A DNA stretch of 64,000 nucleotides from Gottfriedia sp049568075 (lineage in GTDB: Bacteria > Bacillota > Bacilli > Bacillales > Bacillaceae_G). Where the stretch lies: assembly GCA_049568075.1 (NCBI GenBank), contig CP144911.1, one strand, 5' to 3'. Below are positions 24,332 through 33,036 of this stretch, in pieces. Every line of letters begins with the position of its first letter. Position 1 is the first letter of the stretch. Made by a program: the position numbers and the translations under genes. A model generated the notes under the pieces. That model ran no database searches. It saw nothing but the letters and a program-made list of their open reading frames with translations, and was not told the DNA's origin.

Positions 24332-24730
24332 TTACCAAACGTATGCTAAGATTTCGCCACCAGTTTTTGCTTGACGAGCTTCTTTATCTGTCATTACACC
24401 TTTAGATGTTGATACAATAGCAACACCTAAACCGTTAAGTACGCGAGGTACTTCGTCAGCTTTCGCGTATACACGTAAGCCAGGCTTAGAAATTCTTTTT
24501 AATCCAGTGATAACACGTTCGTTGTTCACACCATATTTTAAGAAAATACGGATGATTCCTTGTTTATCATCTTCAATGTACTCAACGTCACGGATGAAAC
24601 CTTCACGTTTTAGAATTTCAGCAACCTCTTTCTTTAGGTTAGAACCTGGGAATTCTAATTTCTCGTGACGTACCATGTTCGCATTACGAATGCGAGTAAG
24701 CATATCTGCAATAGGATCTGTCATGACCAT
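24332..24730 (-). CDS. rpsH: 30S ribosomal protein S8
   Basis: 132 residues, same start (MVMTDPIADMLTRIRN) as B. subtilis. C-terminal GVLTDKEAR-type ending appears as GVMTDKEARQAKTGGE. Central-domain primary binder of 16S rRNA. Between rpsN and rplF. Confidence 0.98.
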   Translation of the reverse strand: MVMTDPIADMLTRIRNANMVRHEKLEFPGSNLKKEVAEILKREGFIRDVEYIEDDKQGIIRIFLKYGVNNERVITGLKRISKPGLRVYAKADEVPRVLNGLGVAIVSTSKGVMTDKEARQAKTGGEILAYVW

Positions 24731-24763
24731 GTTCAGATAACCTCCTTCCTAATATCTATAGAA

Positions 24764-24949
24764 TTACCAACTAGCTTTTTTAACGCCAGGGATTTGTCCT
24801 TTATAAGCAAGTTCACGGAAACAAATACGGCAAAGTTTAAATTTACGTAATACTGAGTGTGGACGTCCGCAACGTTCGCAACGTGTATACTCTTGTACTT
24901 TAAATTTCTGAGCACGTTTTTGTTTCGCAATCATTGATTTTTTAGCCAC
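24764..24949 (-). CDS. rpsN: 30S ribosomal protein S14 type Z
   Basis: 61 residues, the short zinc-binding form. Zinc ligands are in CERCGRP and CRICFRELA; the ending QIPGVKKASW is standard. The zinc form lies in the spc operon; a zinc-independent paralogue, if present, is elsewhere. Between rplE and rpsH. Confidence 0.98.
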   Translation of the reverse strand: MAKKSMIAKQKRAQKFKVQEYTRCERCGRPHSVLRKFKLCRICFRELAYKGQIPGVKKASW

Positions 24950-24983
24950 GTTTTCGCCTCCTCTTCTTTAGCGCTGGCTTTCA

Positions 24984-25523
24984 TTATTTTTGAAAAGGCA
25001 TTCCGAATAATGTTAGCATTTCACGAGCTTCTTCATCAGTATTTGCAGTAGTTACAATAACGATGTCCATACCACGTACTTTGTTTACTTTATCATAATC
25101 GATCTCTGGGAAGATTAATTGCTCTTTAACACCTAAAGTGTAGTTTCCACGGCCATCGAATGCTTTTTTAGAGATTCCACGGAAGTCACGTACACGAGGT
25201 AATGTTACAGAAACTAATTTCTCAAAGAATTCGTACATACGCTCACCGCGTAATGTAACTTTAGCACCGATAGGCATTCCCTCACGAAGACGGAATTGTG
25301 CGATTGATTTTTTAGCTCTAGTTACAACAGGTTTTTGACCTGCGATTAAAGTTAATTCCTCAACAGCAGTATCTAATGCTTTTGAATTTGAAACAGCCTC
25401 ACCAACACCCATGTTGATGACGATCTTTTCAATTTTTGGCACTTGCATAACTGATTTATAGTTAAACTTGCTCACTAGAGCAGGAGTGATTTCATTTTGA
25501 TATTTCTCGACTAGGCGGTTCAT
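24984..25523 (-). CDS. rplE: 50S ribosomal protein L5
   Basis: 179 residues, standard. NEITPALVSKFNYKSVMQVP near the start and the RDFRGISKKAFDGRGNYTLG segment are diagnostic. Binds 5S rRNA and contacts the P-site tRNA and S13. Between rplX and rpsN. Confidence 0.98.
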   Translation of the reverse strand: MNRLVEKYQNEITPALVSKFNYKSVMQVPKIEKIVINMGVGEAVSNSKALDTAVEELTLIAGQKPVVTRAKKSIAQFRLREGMPIGAKVTLRGERMYEFFEKLVSVTLPRVRDFRGISKKAFDGRGNYTLGVKEQLIFPEIDYDKVNKVRGMDIVIVTTANTDEEAREMLTLFGMPFQK

Positions 25524-25551
25524 TCAGTTGACCTCCTTTCATAAATTTCTA

Positions 25552-25863
25552 TTATTTATCAAGTAATTCGCCTGATTTTTTTGCAATACGTACTTTTTTA
25601 CCATCCACTAATTGGTAACCTACGCGTGTAGGTACTCCAGTTTTTGGATCTAATGCCATAACATTAGAAACATGGATTGGTGCTTCTTTCTCGATGATGC
25701 CACCTTGTGGGTTAGCTTGAGTAGGTTTTGAGTGTTTTTTAATGATGTTAACACCTTCAACTAGTACGCGGTTATTCTTTGGAAAAGCAGCAAGGATAAC
25801 ACCTTGTTTTCCTTTGTCTTTACCAGAGATAACTTGAACTTTATCACCTTTTTTTACATGCAT
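25552..25863 (-). CDS. rplX: 50S ribosomal protein L24
   Basis: 103 residues with an N-terminal KOW motif (KGDKVQVISGKDKGKQG). Initiates assembly of the large subunit at the 23S 5' domain. Starts MHVKKGD, as in Bacillus. Between rplN and rplE. Confidence 0.98.
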   Translation of the reverse strand: MHVKKGDKVQVISGKDKGKQGVILAAFPKNNRVLVEGVNIIKKHSKPTQANPQGGIIEKEAPIHVSNVMALDPKTGVPTRVGYQLVDGKKVRIAKKSGELLDK

Positions 25864-25919
25864 CTTCTTCGTGCACCTCCTTAATAAGGCTTTCTGAAGT
25901 ATTTATTAAAGTACATTAA

Positions 25920-26288
25920 TTAAAGTACTTCTGGAGCTAATGATACGATTTTCATGAAGTTGCTATCACGTAATTCACGTGCAACTGGTCCGAAAATACG
26001 AGTACCACGTGGGCTCTTATCATCTTTAATGATAACAGCTGCGTTTTCATCAAATTTGATGTAAGTACCGTCTGGACGACGAACACCGCGTTTCGTACGA
26101 ACGATAACAGCTTTAACTACATCACCTTTTTTAACAACGCCACCTGGTGTTGCTTGTTTTACTGAACATACGATGATATCACCGATGTTAGCAGTTTTAC
26201 GGCCTGAACCACCTAATACTTTAATAGTAAGTAATTCACGTGCACCTGAATTGTCAGCAACTTTTAAACGAGTTTCTTGTTGGATCAT
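25920..26288 (-). CDS. rplN: 50S ribosomal protein L14
   Basis: 122 residues, standard. Start MIQQETRLKVADNSGARE and ending FMKIVSLAPEVL are diagnostic. Lies at intersubunit bridge B8 and binds the silencing factor RsfS. Between rpsQ and rplX. Confidence 0.98.
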   Translation of the reverse strand: MIQQETRLKVADNSGARELLTIKVLGGSGRKTANIGDIIVCSVKQATPGGVVKKGDVVKAVIVRTKRGVRRPDGTYIKFDENAAVIIKDDKSPRGTRIFGPVARELRDSNFMKIVSLAPEVL

Positions 26289-26334
26289 GTCAAATTGACC
26301 TCCTTTCGGATTAAGAATGATATCCGATCATCTA

Positions 26335-26598
26335 TTAGATAATAACAGCTTCTTCTACGATTTCAACTAAACGGAAACGTTTTGTAGCTGATAATGGACG
26401 AGTCTCCATGATTTTTACGATATCGCCAACTTTTGCAGTGTTTAGCTCATCGTGCGCTTTATATTTCTTAGAATATTTAACGCGTTTTCCGTATAGTTTA
26501 TGTGTTTTATAAGTTTCAACTACAACAGTAATTGTCTTATCCATTTTATCAGAAACTACACGTCCTGTGTAAACTTTACGTTGGTTACGTTCGCTCAC
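26335..26598 (-). CDS. rpsQ: 30S ribosomal protein S17
   Basis: 87 residues, OB fold. Recognised by RKVYTGRVVSDKMDKTITV and IMETRPLSATKRFRLVEI. Primary binder of the 16S 5' domain. Between rpmC and rplN. Confidence 0.98.
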   Translation of the reverse strand: MSERNQRKVYTGRVVSDKMDKTITVVVETYKTHKLYGKRVKYSKKYKAHDELNTAKVGDIVKIMETRPLSATKRFRLVEIVEEAVII

Positions 26599-26619
26599 TG
26601 GGCAAACCTCCCCTCATTA

Positions 26620-26820
26620 TTAATTATTAGAGTTAACTTCTCTTTCACGAACTACAGTTTTCATACGAGCAATTGCTTTACGAACCTCGCGGATACGAGC
26701 AGTGTTCTCTAATTGTCCTGTAGCTAATTGGAAACGAAGATTGAATAACTCTTCTTTAAGAGATTTCACTTTTAATTCAATTTCAGCAGTGGTAAGATCG
26801 CGAATCTCATTAGTTTTCAT
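26620..26820 (-). CDS. rpmC: 50S ribosomal protein L29
   Basis: 66 residues from ATG 26818-26820, matching the B. subtilis protein; an in-frame start eight codons upstream lies in rplP and is rejected. MKTNEIRDLTTAEIELKV and LKEELFNLRFQLATGQLENT are diagnostic. Located at the tunnel exit. The start overlaps the rplP end by 11 bp. Confidence 0.97.
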   Translation of the reverse strand: MKTNEIRDLTTAEIELKVKSLKEELFNLRFQLATGQLENTARIREVRKAIARMKTVVREREVNSNN

Positions 26821-27244
26821 TAGAATCACCACCATTGTCTTCACGTTTTACAAACTTACATTTAACTGGTAATTTGTGAGCTGCTAAGCGTAGTGCTTCA
26901 CGAGCTACTTCTTCAGATACACCAGCGATTTCGAACATAATTTTTCCTGGTTTAACGACTGCTACCCAACCTTCAGGAGCACCTTTACCGCTACCCATAC
27001 GAACCTCAAGAGGTTTAGCTGTGTAAGGTTTAGAAGGGAAGATTTTAATCCATACTTTACCGCCACGTTTCATGTAACGAGTCATTGCACGACGCGCTGC
27101 TTCAATTTGACGGTTAGTAATCCAAGAAGCTTCAGTAGATTGTAATCCGAATTCACCGAATGCGACTTCAGTACCACCTTTGGCACGTCCACGCATTTTT
27201 CCACGATGCTCTCTTCTATATTTAACACGTTTAGGCATTAACAT
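26810..27244 (-). CDS. rplP: 50S ribosomal protein L16
   Basis: 144 residues beginning ML-PKRVKYRREHRGKMRG as in B. subtilis. TRYMKRGGKVWIKIFP and MGSGKGAPEGWVAVV are diagnostic. Essential for A-site tRNA accommodation. A GGAGG site precedes ATG 27242-27244. Overlaps rpmC. Confidence 0.98.
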   Translation of the reverse strand: MLMPKRVKYRREHRGKMRGRAKGGTEVAFGEFGLQSTEASWITNRQIEAARRAMTRYMKRGGKVWIKIFPSKPYTAKPLEVRMGSGKGAPEGWVAVVKPGKIMFEIAGVSEEVAREALRLAAHKLPVKCKFVKREDNGGDSNEN

Positions 27245-27246
27245 AA

Positions 27247-27906
27247 TTAATTTCCTCCTTCCTCAGAAGCTTTCTTTTTTGTAGGAAGAACTTCACCTTT
27301 GTAGATCCATACTTTTACGCCTAGTTTACCGTATGTTGTATCTGCTTCTGCAGTTGCATAATCGATATCCGCACGTAATGTATGAAGTGGCACTGTACCT
27401 TCACTATATGATTCTGAACGAGCAATATCTGCTCCGCCAAGACGACCAGAAACTTGTGTTTTAATACCTAATGCACCAGCACGCATAGCACGTTGAAGTA
27501 CTTGCTTTTGAGCACGACGGAAAGAAACACGGTTTTCTAATTGACGAGCGATGTTTTCAGCTACTAATTTAGCATCAAGATCTGCTCTTTTAATTTCGAT
27601 GATGTTGATATGAACACGTTTGCCAGTAAGGTTGTTTAAAGCTTTACGAAGAGCTTCAACTTCCGAACCACCTTTACCGATTACCATACCTGGTTTTGCA
27701 GTGTGAACAGTAATGTTTACACGGTTAGCAGCTCTTTCGATTTCTACTTTAGATACAGCAGAATCTTTTAAACGAGTGCTGATGTACTCACGAATTTTGA
27801 TATCTTCATGTAAAAGATCAGCGTAATCTTTTTCAGCGTACCATTTAGATTCCCAATCTTTAATAATACCAACACGAAGTCCGACTGGATTTACCTTTTG
27901 TCCCAT
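27247..27906 (-). CDS. rpsC: 30S ribosomal protein S3
   Basis: 219 residues. Start MGQKVNPVGLRVGIIKDWES, KH-domain GXXG in GMVIGKGGSEVEAL and the C-terminal YGKLGVKVWIYKGEVLP. Lines the mRNA entry site. Two bases separate it from rplP. Confidence 0.98.
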   Translation of the reverse strand: MGQKVNPVGLRVGIIKDWESKWYAEKDYADLLHEDIKIREYISTRLKDSAVSKVEIERAANRVNITVHTAKPGMVIGKGGSEVEALRKALNNLTGKRVHINIIEIKRADLDAKLVAENIARQLENRVSFRRAQKQVLQRAMRAGALGIKTQVSGRLGGADIARSESYSEGTVPLHTLRADIDYATAEADTTYGKLGVKVWIYKGEVLPTKKKASEEGGN

Positions 27907-27909
27907 CGA

Positions 27910-28251
27910 TTATCCCTCCTTCTTCTCTGATACCACGATTGTAATGTGGCTTGTGCGTTTGTTGATTGCGCTAGCACGTCCTTGTGCACGAGGGCGGAAA
28001 CGTTTTAAAGTAGCACCTTCATCAACGAATACTTTTTCGATGTATAAGTTATTAACATCCATATCATAGTTATGCTCTGCGTTAGCAATAGCAGATTTTA
28101 ATAATTTTTCTACAACAGGAGAAGCAGTTTTTGGTGTGTGTCGAAGGATTGCGATCGCTTCGCCAACTTGTTTACCTCGGATTAAATCGACTACTAGACG
28201 AACTTTACGAGGAGCGATACGAACTGTTCTCAGTACAGCTTTAGCTTGCAT
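27910..28251 (-). CDS. rplV: 50S ribosomal protein L22
   Basis: 113 residues from ATG 28249-28251, preceded by GAGGAGG; the in-frame start six codons upstream is rejected because B. subtilis L22 begins MQAKAV at the same place. RTVRIAPRKVRLVVDLIRGK and the tunnel hairpin RPRAQGRASAINKR are intact, without macrolide-resistance type deletions. Confidence 0.97.
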   Translation of the reverse strand: MQAKAVLRTVRIAPRKVRLVVDLIRGKQVGEAIAILRHTPKTASPVVEKLLKSAIANAEHNYDMDVNNLYIEKVFVDEGATLKRFRPRAQGRASAINKRTSHITIVVSEKKEG

Positions 28252-28268
28252 TGGAGTGCCTCCTCTCA

Positions 28269-28547
28269 TTATCTTCTAGTTTTCTTGTCATCCGCATCGT
28301 GACCTTTATAAGTACGAGTTGGAGCAAATTCACCAAGTTTGTGACCTACCATATCTTCCGATACATATACAGGTACATGTTTACGACCATCGTATACTGC
28401 AATAGTATGTCCGATAAATTGTGGGAAAATAGTCGAACGACGTGACCAAGTTTTAACAACTTGCTTAGAGTCAGTCTCGTTTAATTTCTCAACTTTAGCT
28501 AATAAGTGATCATCAATAAATGGACCTTTTTTTAGGCTGCGTCCCAT
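28269..28547 (-). CDS. rpsS: 30S ribosomal protein S19
   Basis: 92 residues. MGRSLKKGPFIDDHLLAKV and TIFPQFIGHTIAVYDGRKHV are diagnostic. Forms the 30S head with S13. Between rplB and rplV. Confidence 0.98.
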   Translation of the reverse strand: MGRSLKKGPFIDDHLLAKVEKLNETDSKQVVKTWSRRSTIFPQFIGHTIAVYDGRKHVPVYVSEDMVGHKLGEFAPTRTYKGHDADDKKTRR

Positions 28548-28604
28548 TGTGGTACCTCCCTTCGTGATTGACCTACGGTTCTAGTGAACCGTAGCACAAT
28601 CGCG

Positions 28605-29435
28605 TTATTTTTTACGACGACGAACGATAAACTTGTCTGACGCTTTGTTTTTCTTACGAGTTTTGTAACCAAGAGTTGGTTTACCCCATGGAGACATTGG
28701 TGATTTACGTCCGATTGGAGAGCGTCCTTCACCACCACCGTGTGGGTGATCAACTGGGTTCATTACAGATCCACGTACAGTTGGGCGTTTACCCATCCAA
28801 CGAGAACGACCTGCTTTACCGATGTTAATAAGTTCGTGATGTTCGTTACCAACTTGACCTACTGTCGCGCGGCAAGTTGCTAAAATCATACGTACTTCAC
28901 CAGAGTTTAAACGAACTAGTACATAACGGTCTTCTTTACCTAATACTTGTGCAGAAGTACCAGCAGAACGTACTAATTGTCCTCCACGACCTGGTTTTAA
29001 CTCGATGTTGTGGATTGTAGTACCTACTGGAATGTTTACAAGTGGTAAAGCGTTACCTACTTTAATATCTGCTTCAGGACCTGAAACGATTTCCATTCCT
29101 ACTACTAAGTTTTTAGGAGCTAGGATGTAACGTTTTTCTCCATCAGCGTAGTTAATTAACGCAATGTTTGCAGAACGGTTTGGATCGTACTCGATTGTAG
29201 CAACGCGTCCTGGTATACCATCTTTATCTCGTTTGAAATCGATGATACGGTATTGACGTTTGTGTCCACCACCTTGGTGACGAACAGTAATTTTACCTTG
29301 GTTATTACGGCCAGCTTTTTTGCTAAGTGGAGCTAATAATGATTTTTCTGGTTTGTCAGTAGTGATCTCAGCAAAATCATTAGTAGTCATACCACGGCGA
29401 CCGTTAGTGGTTGGTTTATACTTTTTGATTCCCAT
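28605..29435 (-). CDS. rplB: 50S ribosomal protein L2
   Basis: 276 residues. Start MGIKKYKPTTNGRRGMT, RQYRIIDFKRDKDGIPG and the peptidyl-transferase-proximal MNPVDHPHGGGEGR with the conserved His are present. Required for subunit joining. Between rplW and rpsS. Confidence 0.98.
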   Translation of the reverse strand: MGIKKYKPTTNGRRGMTTNDFAEITTDKPEKSLLAPLSKKAGRNNQGKITVRHQGGGHKRQYRIIDFKRDKDGIPGRVATIEYDPNRSANIALINYADGEKRYILAPKNLVVGMEIVSGPEADIKVGNALPLVNIPVGTTIHNIELKPGRGGQLVRSAGTSAQVLGKEDRYVLVRLNSGEVRMILATCRATVGQVGNEHHELINIGKAGRSRWMGKRPTVRGSVMNPVDHPHGGGEGRSPIGRKSPMSPWGKPTLGYKTRKKNKASDKFIVRRRKK

Positions 29436-29466
29436 CGTAATTTCCCTCCTTTTCTAGTAGTTAGTA

Positions 29467-29757
29467 TTAAACGCCTTCGAATAATGTAATTTCTTGGCTA
29501 TCAGCAGTTAATTTAACGATTGCTTTTCTACGACGGTTTGTGTAACCAGCATGTTTACCCATACGCTTAAACTTACCTTTGTAGTTCATTACGTTAACTT
29601 TTTCTACTTTAACACCGAAGATTGCTTCAACAGCATCTTTAACTTCAGTTTTATTAGCTCTTACATCTACTTCAAAAGTGTATTTTTTTTCAGCGATTGC
29701 TTCCATAGAAGCTTCAGTGATAACTGGGCGTTTGATAATATCACGAGGATCCTTCAT
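29467..29757 (-). CDS. rplW: 50S ribosomal protein L23
   Basis: 96 residues. KDPRDIIKRPVITEASM and VNVMNYKGKFKRMG are diagnostic. Docking site for trigger factor and SRP at the tunnel exit. Start overlaps the rplD stop by one base (TAATG), so translation is coupled. Confidence 0.98.
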   Translation of the reverse strand: MKDPRDIIKRPVITEASMEAIAEKKYTFEVDVRANKTEVKDAVEAIFGVKVEKVNVMNYKGKFKRMGKHAGYTNRRRKAIVKLTADSQEITLFEGV

Positions 29758-30380
29758 TACGCAAGCACCTCCTCTACTTTTTCCACCGCAGCTTTAGTCA
29801 TGATTAATGTATCATGATGTAAAACGTCGATTACGTTTACTTCATTTGCTGCAAGTACTGTGATTCCAGGGATATTGCGAGCAGATAAAGCTACGTTTTC
29901 ATTTAGGTCAGCTGTTACGATTAAAACTTTCTTAGCAACTGATAAGCCAGATAATACAGTAACCATATCTTTTGTTTTTGGTGCGTTTAACGCTAAATCT
30001 TCAAGAACTAGCATGCTTTGTTCTAATACTTTAGTAGATAAAGCAGATTTAATCGCTAAGCGACGTACCTTTTTAGGTAATTTATATGAATATGATCTTG
30101 GAGCTGGACCGAATACGATACCACCACCACGCCATTGTGGAGAACGGATTGAACCTTGACGAGCACGGCCAGTTCCTTTTTGTCTCCATGGTTTACGACC
30201 ACCACCACGTACTTCAGAACGTGTTTTAACTTTGTGAGTACCTTGACGTAAAGATGCACGTTGCATCATTACAGCATCAAATAAAGCATGTTCGTTTGGA
30301 GCGATTCCGAATACAGCTTCAGCTAATTCGATTTCTCCTACTTGAGCACCTGTTTGATTAAACATAGTAACTTTAGGCAT
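29757..30380 (-). CDS. rplD: 50S ribosomal protein L4
   Basis: 207 residues. RGGGRKPWRQKGTGRARQGS tunnel loop and GGGIVFGPAPRSYSYKLPKK are intact. In gamma-proteobacteria L4 regulates the S10 operon; such a role is not established in Bacillus. Between rplC and rplW. Confidence 0.98.
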   Translation of the reverse strand: MPKVTMFNQTGAQVGEIELAEAVFGIAPNEHALFDAVMMQRASLRQGTHKVKTRSEVRGGGRKPWRQKGTGRARQGSIRSPQWRGGGIVFGPAPRSYSYKLPKKVRRLAIKSALSTKVLEQSMLVLEDLALNAPKTKDMVTVLSGLSVAKKVLIVTADLNENVALSARNIPGITVLAANEVNVIDVLHHDTLIMTKAAVEKVEEVLA

Positions 30381-30407
30381 TTTATTTCCTCCTTTCTTCT
30401 AAATTAA

Positions 30408-31037
30408 TTATTTAGATTTAACCGCAGTACGGATTGTTACGTAAGATTTTTTAGAACCTGGTACATTACCTTTTACTAAAAGTAAGTTACGTTCAACGTC
30501 AACTTTAACGATTTGTAGGTTTTGTACAGTTACTTTTTCTCCACCCATTTGACCAGGTAAAGCTTTGTTTTTGAATACACGGTTCGGAGCAACAGGACCC
30601 ATTGAACCTGGACGACGGTGGTAACGAGAACCGTGAGACATTGGTCCACGAGATTGTCCGTGGCGCTTAATGCTACCTTGGAATCCTTTACCTTTTGAAG
30701 TTCCAGTTACATCAACGATGTCACCATTTGCAAAAATATCTACTTTGACTTCTTGACCAACTTCATAAGCTGATACATCAGCGTTGCGAAGTTCACGAAC
30801 GAAGCGCTTAGGTGCAGTGTTTGCTTTAGCAGAGTGCCCTTTTTCTGGTTTGTTAGCTAATTTTTCACGTTTGTCAGCGAAACCGATTTGGATAGCTTCG
30901 TAGCCATCAGTTTCAGTAGTTTTCTTTTGTAAAACCACGTTTGGAGTAGCTTCGATTACAGTTACTGGAATTAACTCGCCGTTTTCAGCAAATACTTGTG
31001 TCATACCGATCTTTTTCCCTAAGATTCCTTTAGTCAT
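30408..31037 (-). CDS. rplC: 50S ribosomal protein L3
   Basis: 209 residues. MTKGILGKKIGMTQVFAENG start, KGKGFQGSIKRHGQSRGPM and SMGPVAPNRVFKNKALPG are diagnostic. Early 23S binder near the peptidyl transferase centre. Second gene of the S10 operon. Confidence 0.98.
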   Translation of the reverse strand: MTKGILGKKIGMTQVFAENGELIPVTVIEATPNVVLQKKTTETDGYEAIQIGFADKREKLANKPEKGHSAKANTAPKRFVRELRNADVSAYEVGQEVKVDIFANGDIVDVTGTSKGKGFQGSIKRHGQSRGPMSHGSRYHRRPGSMGPVAPNRVFKNKALPGQMGGEKVTVQNLQIVKVDVERNLLLVKGNVPGSKKSYVTIRTAVKSK

Positions 31038-31071
31038 AAGTCACACCTCCTGAATTTATATATAATTTTTA

Positions 31072-31380
31072 TTAAAGTTTGATTTCAATATCAACGCCAG
31101 ATGGTAAATCTAGTCTCATTAATGAATCAACTGTTTGTGGAGTTGGATTCACGATATCGATTAAACGTTTGTGAGTGCGCATTTCGAATTGCTCACGAGA
31201 ATCTTTGTATTTATGAACCGCACGAAGGATCGTGTAAACTGATTTCTCAGTTGGTAACGGAATCGGACCAGATACAGAAGCACCAGAACGTTTCGCTGTT
31301 TCAACGATTTTCTCTGCAGATTGATCTAAAATACGGTGATCATAAGCTTTTAAACGAATACGAATTTTTTCTTTTGCCAT
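31072..31380 (-). CDS. rpsJ: 30S ribosomal protein S10 (NusE)
   Basis: 102 residues. IRIRLKAYDHRILDQSAEKI and GPIPLPTEKSVYTILRAVHK are diagnostic. Works in the 30S head and, as NusE, in antitermination through NusG. First gene of the S10-spc-alpha cluster, behind a structured leader and a near-consensus promoter. Confidence 0.98.
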   Translation of the reverse strand: MAKEKIRIRLKAYDHRILDQSAEKIVETAKRSGASVSGPIPLPTEKSVYTILRAVHKYKDSREQFEMRTHKRLIDIVNPTPQTVDSLMRLDLPSGVDIEIKL

Positions 31381-31424
31381 AATTTTCCCTCCTTTTTCGC
31401 CTATTTAAATAATAGACATACTCC

Positions 31425-31483
31425 ATGGAAATTTCCTTACACTCGCCATGGCAAAGCGGCCGGGTGTATCAGCAACCTTCCAT
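31425..31483 (-). ncRNA. Structured leader of the S10 operon
   Basis: Between promoter and rpsJ the minus strand folds into an outer ATGGAA/TTCCAT stem and an inner TACAC/GTGTA stem enclosing a GC-rich loop with CCCGGCCGC and GCCATGGC. The GC content is far above that of the surroundings. A ribosomal-protein-binding leader is likely; which protein binds is unknown. The rest of the 336-bp tuf-rpsJ gap holds only the promoter, the tuf terminator and AT-rich DNA. Confidence 0.6.
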
Positions 31484-31512
31484 TTCTACGCAGTCAAAGA
31501 CCAACATCAACT

Positions 31513-31541
31513 ATTATACATAAAAAATAATGCTATTGCAA
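31513..31541 (-). promoter_or_regulatory. Sigma-A promoter of the S10 operon
   Basis: -35 TTGCAA (31536-31541), 17-bp spacer, -10 TATAAT (31513-31518). Predicted start near 31506, giving a leader of about 125 nt before rpsJ. Confidence 0.85.
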
Positions 31542-31675
31542 GCATTTGTTATAAGTTTAGATAAATAATGTTTTCGTCGTCTTCAGTACTTAGTTATTAT
31601 ATTATCTTCAATTATTAAAATCAAGCAAGAATCGGTTTTAATCCATATTTTAAATATTTCCAATTTACTTATAAA

Positions 31676-31708
31676 AAAAGCTTAGAAGAATAGATCTTCT
31701 AAGCTTTT
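31676..31708 (-). terminator. Intrinsic terminator of the str operon (after tuf)
   Basis: A 14-bp perfect stem AAAAGCTTAGAAGA/TCTTCTAAGCTTTT followed on the minus strand by further T residues, 9 nt past the tuf stop. Confidence 0.92.
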
Positions 31709-31716
31709 AAGTTTAA

Positions 31717-32904
<1,188 letters not shown>

Positions 32905-32958
32905 TGTAAAAATCCTCCTTATAGTGAAAAAAAATTATTTTTTAGTTTATATGATTAT

Positions 32959-32989
32959 GCTATAAAGGGCAACTTTTACCCCTTATAGC
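32959..32989 (-). other. Inverted repeat between fusA and tuf
   Basis: GCTATAAGGGG pairs with CCCTTTATAGC around a short loop, with one bulged base. There is no adjoining T-tract. It may be an mRNA processing or stability element setting tuf levels relative to fusA. Confidence 0.5.
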
Positions 32990-33036
32990 TAACATCTAAC
33001 ATAAATAGTTATACATGATGAGAACTAAATAATCAA

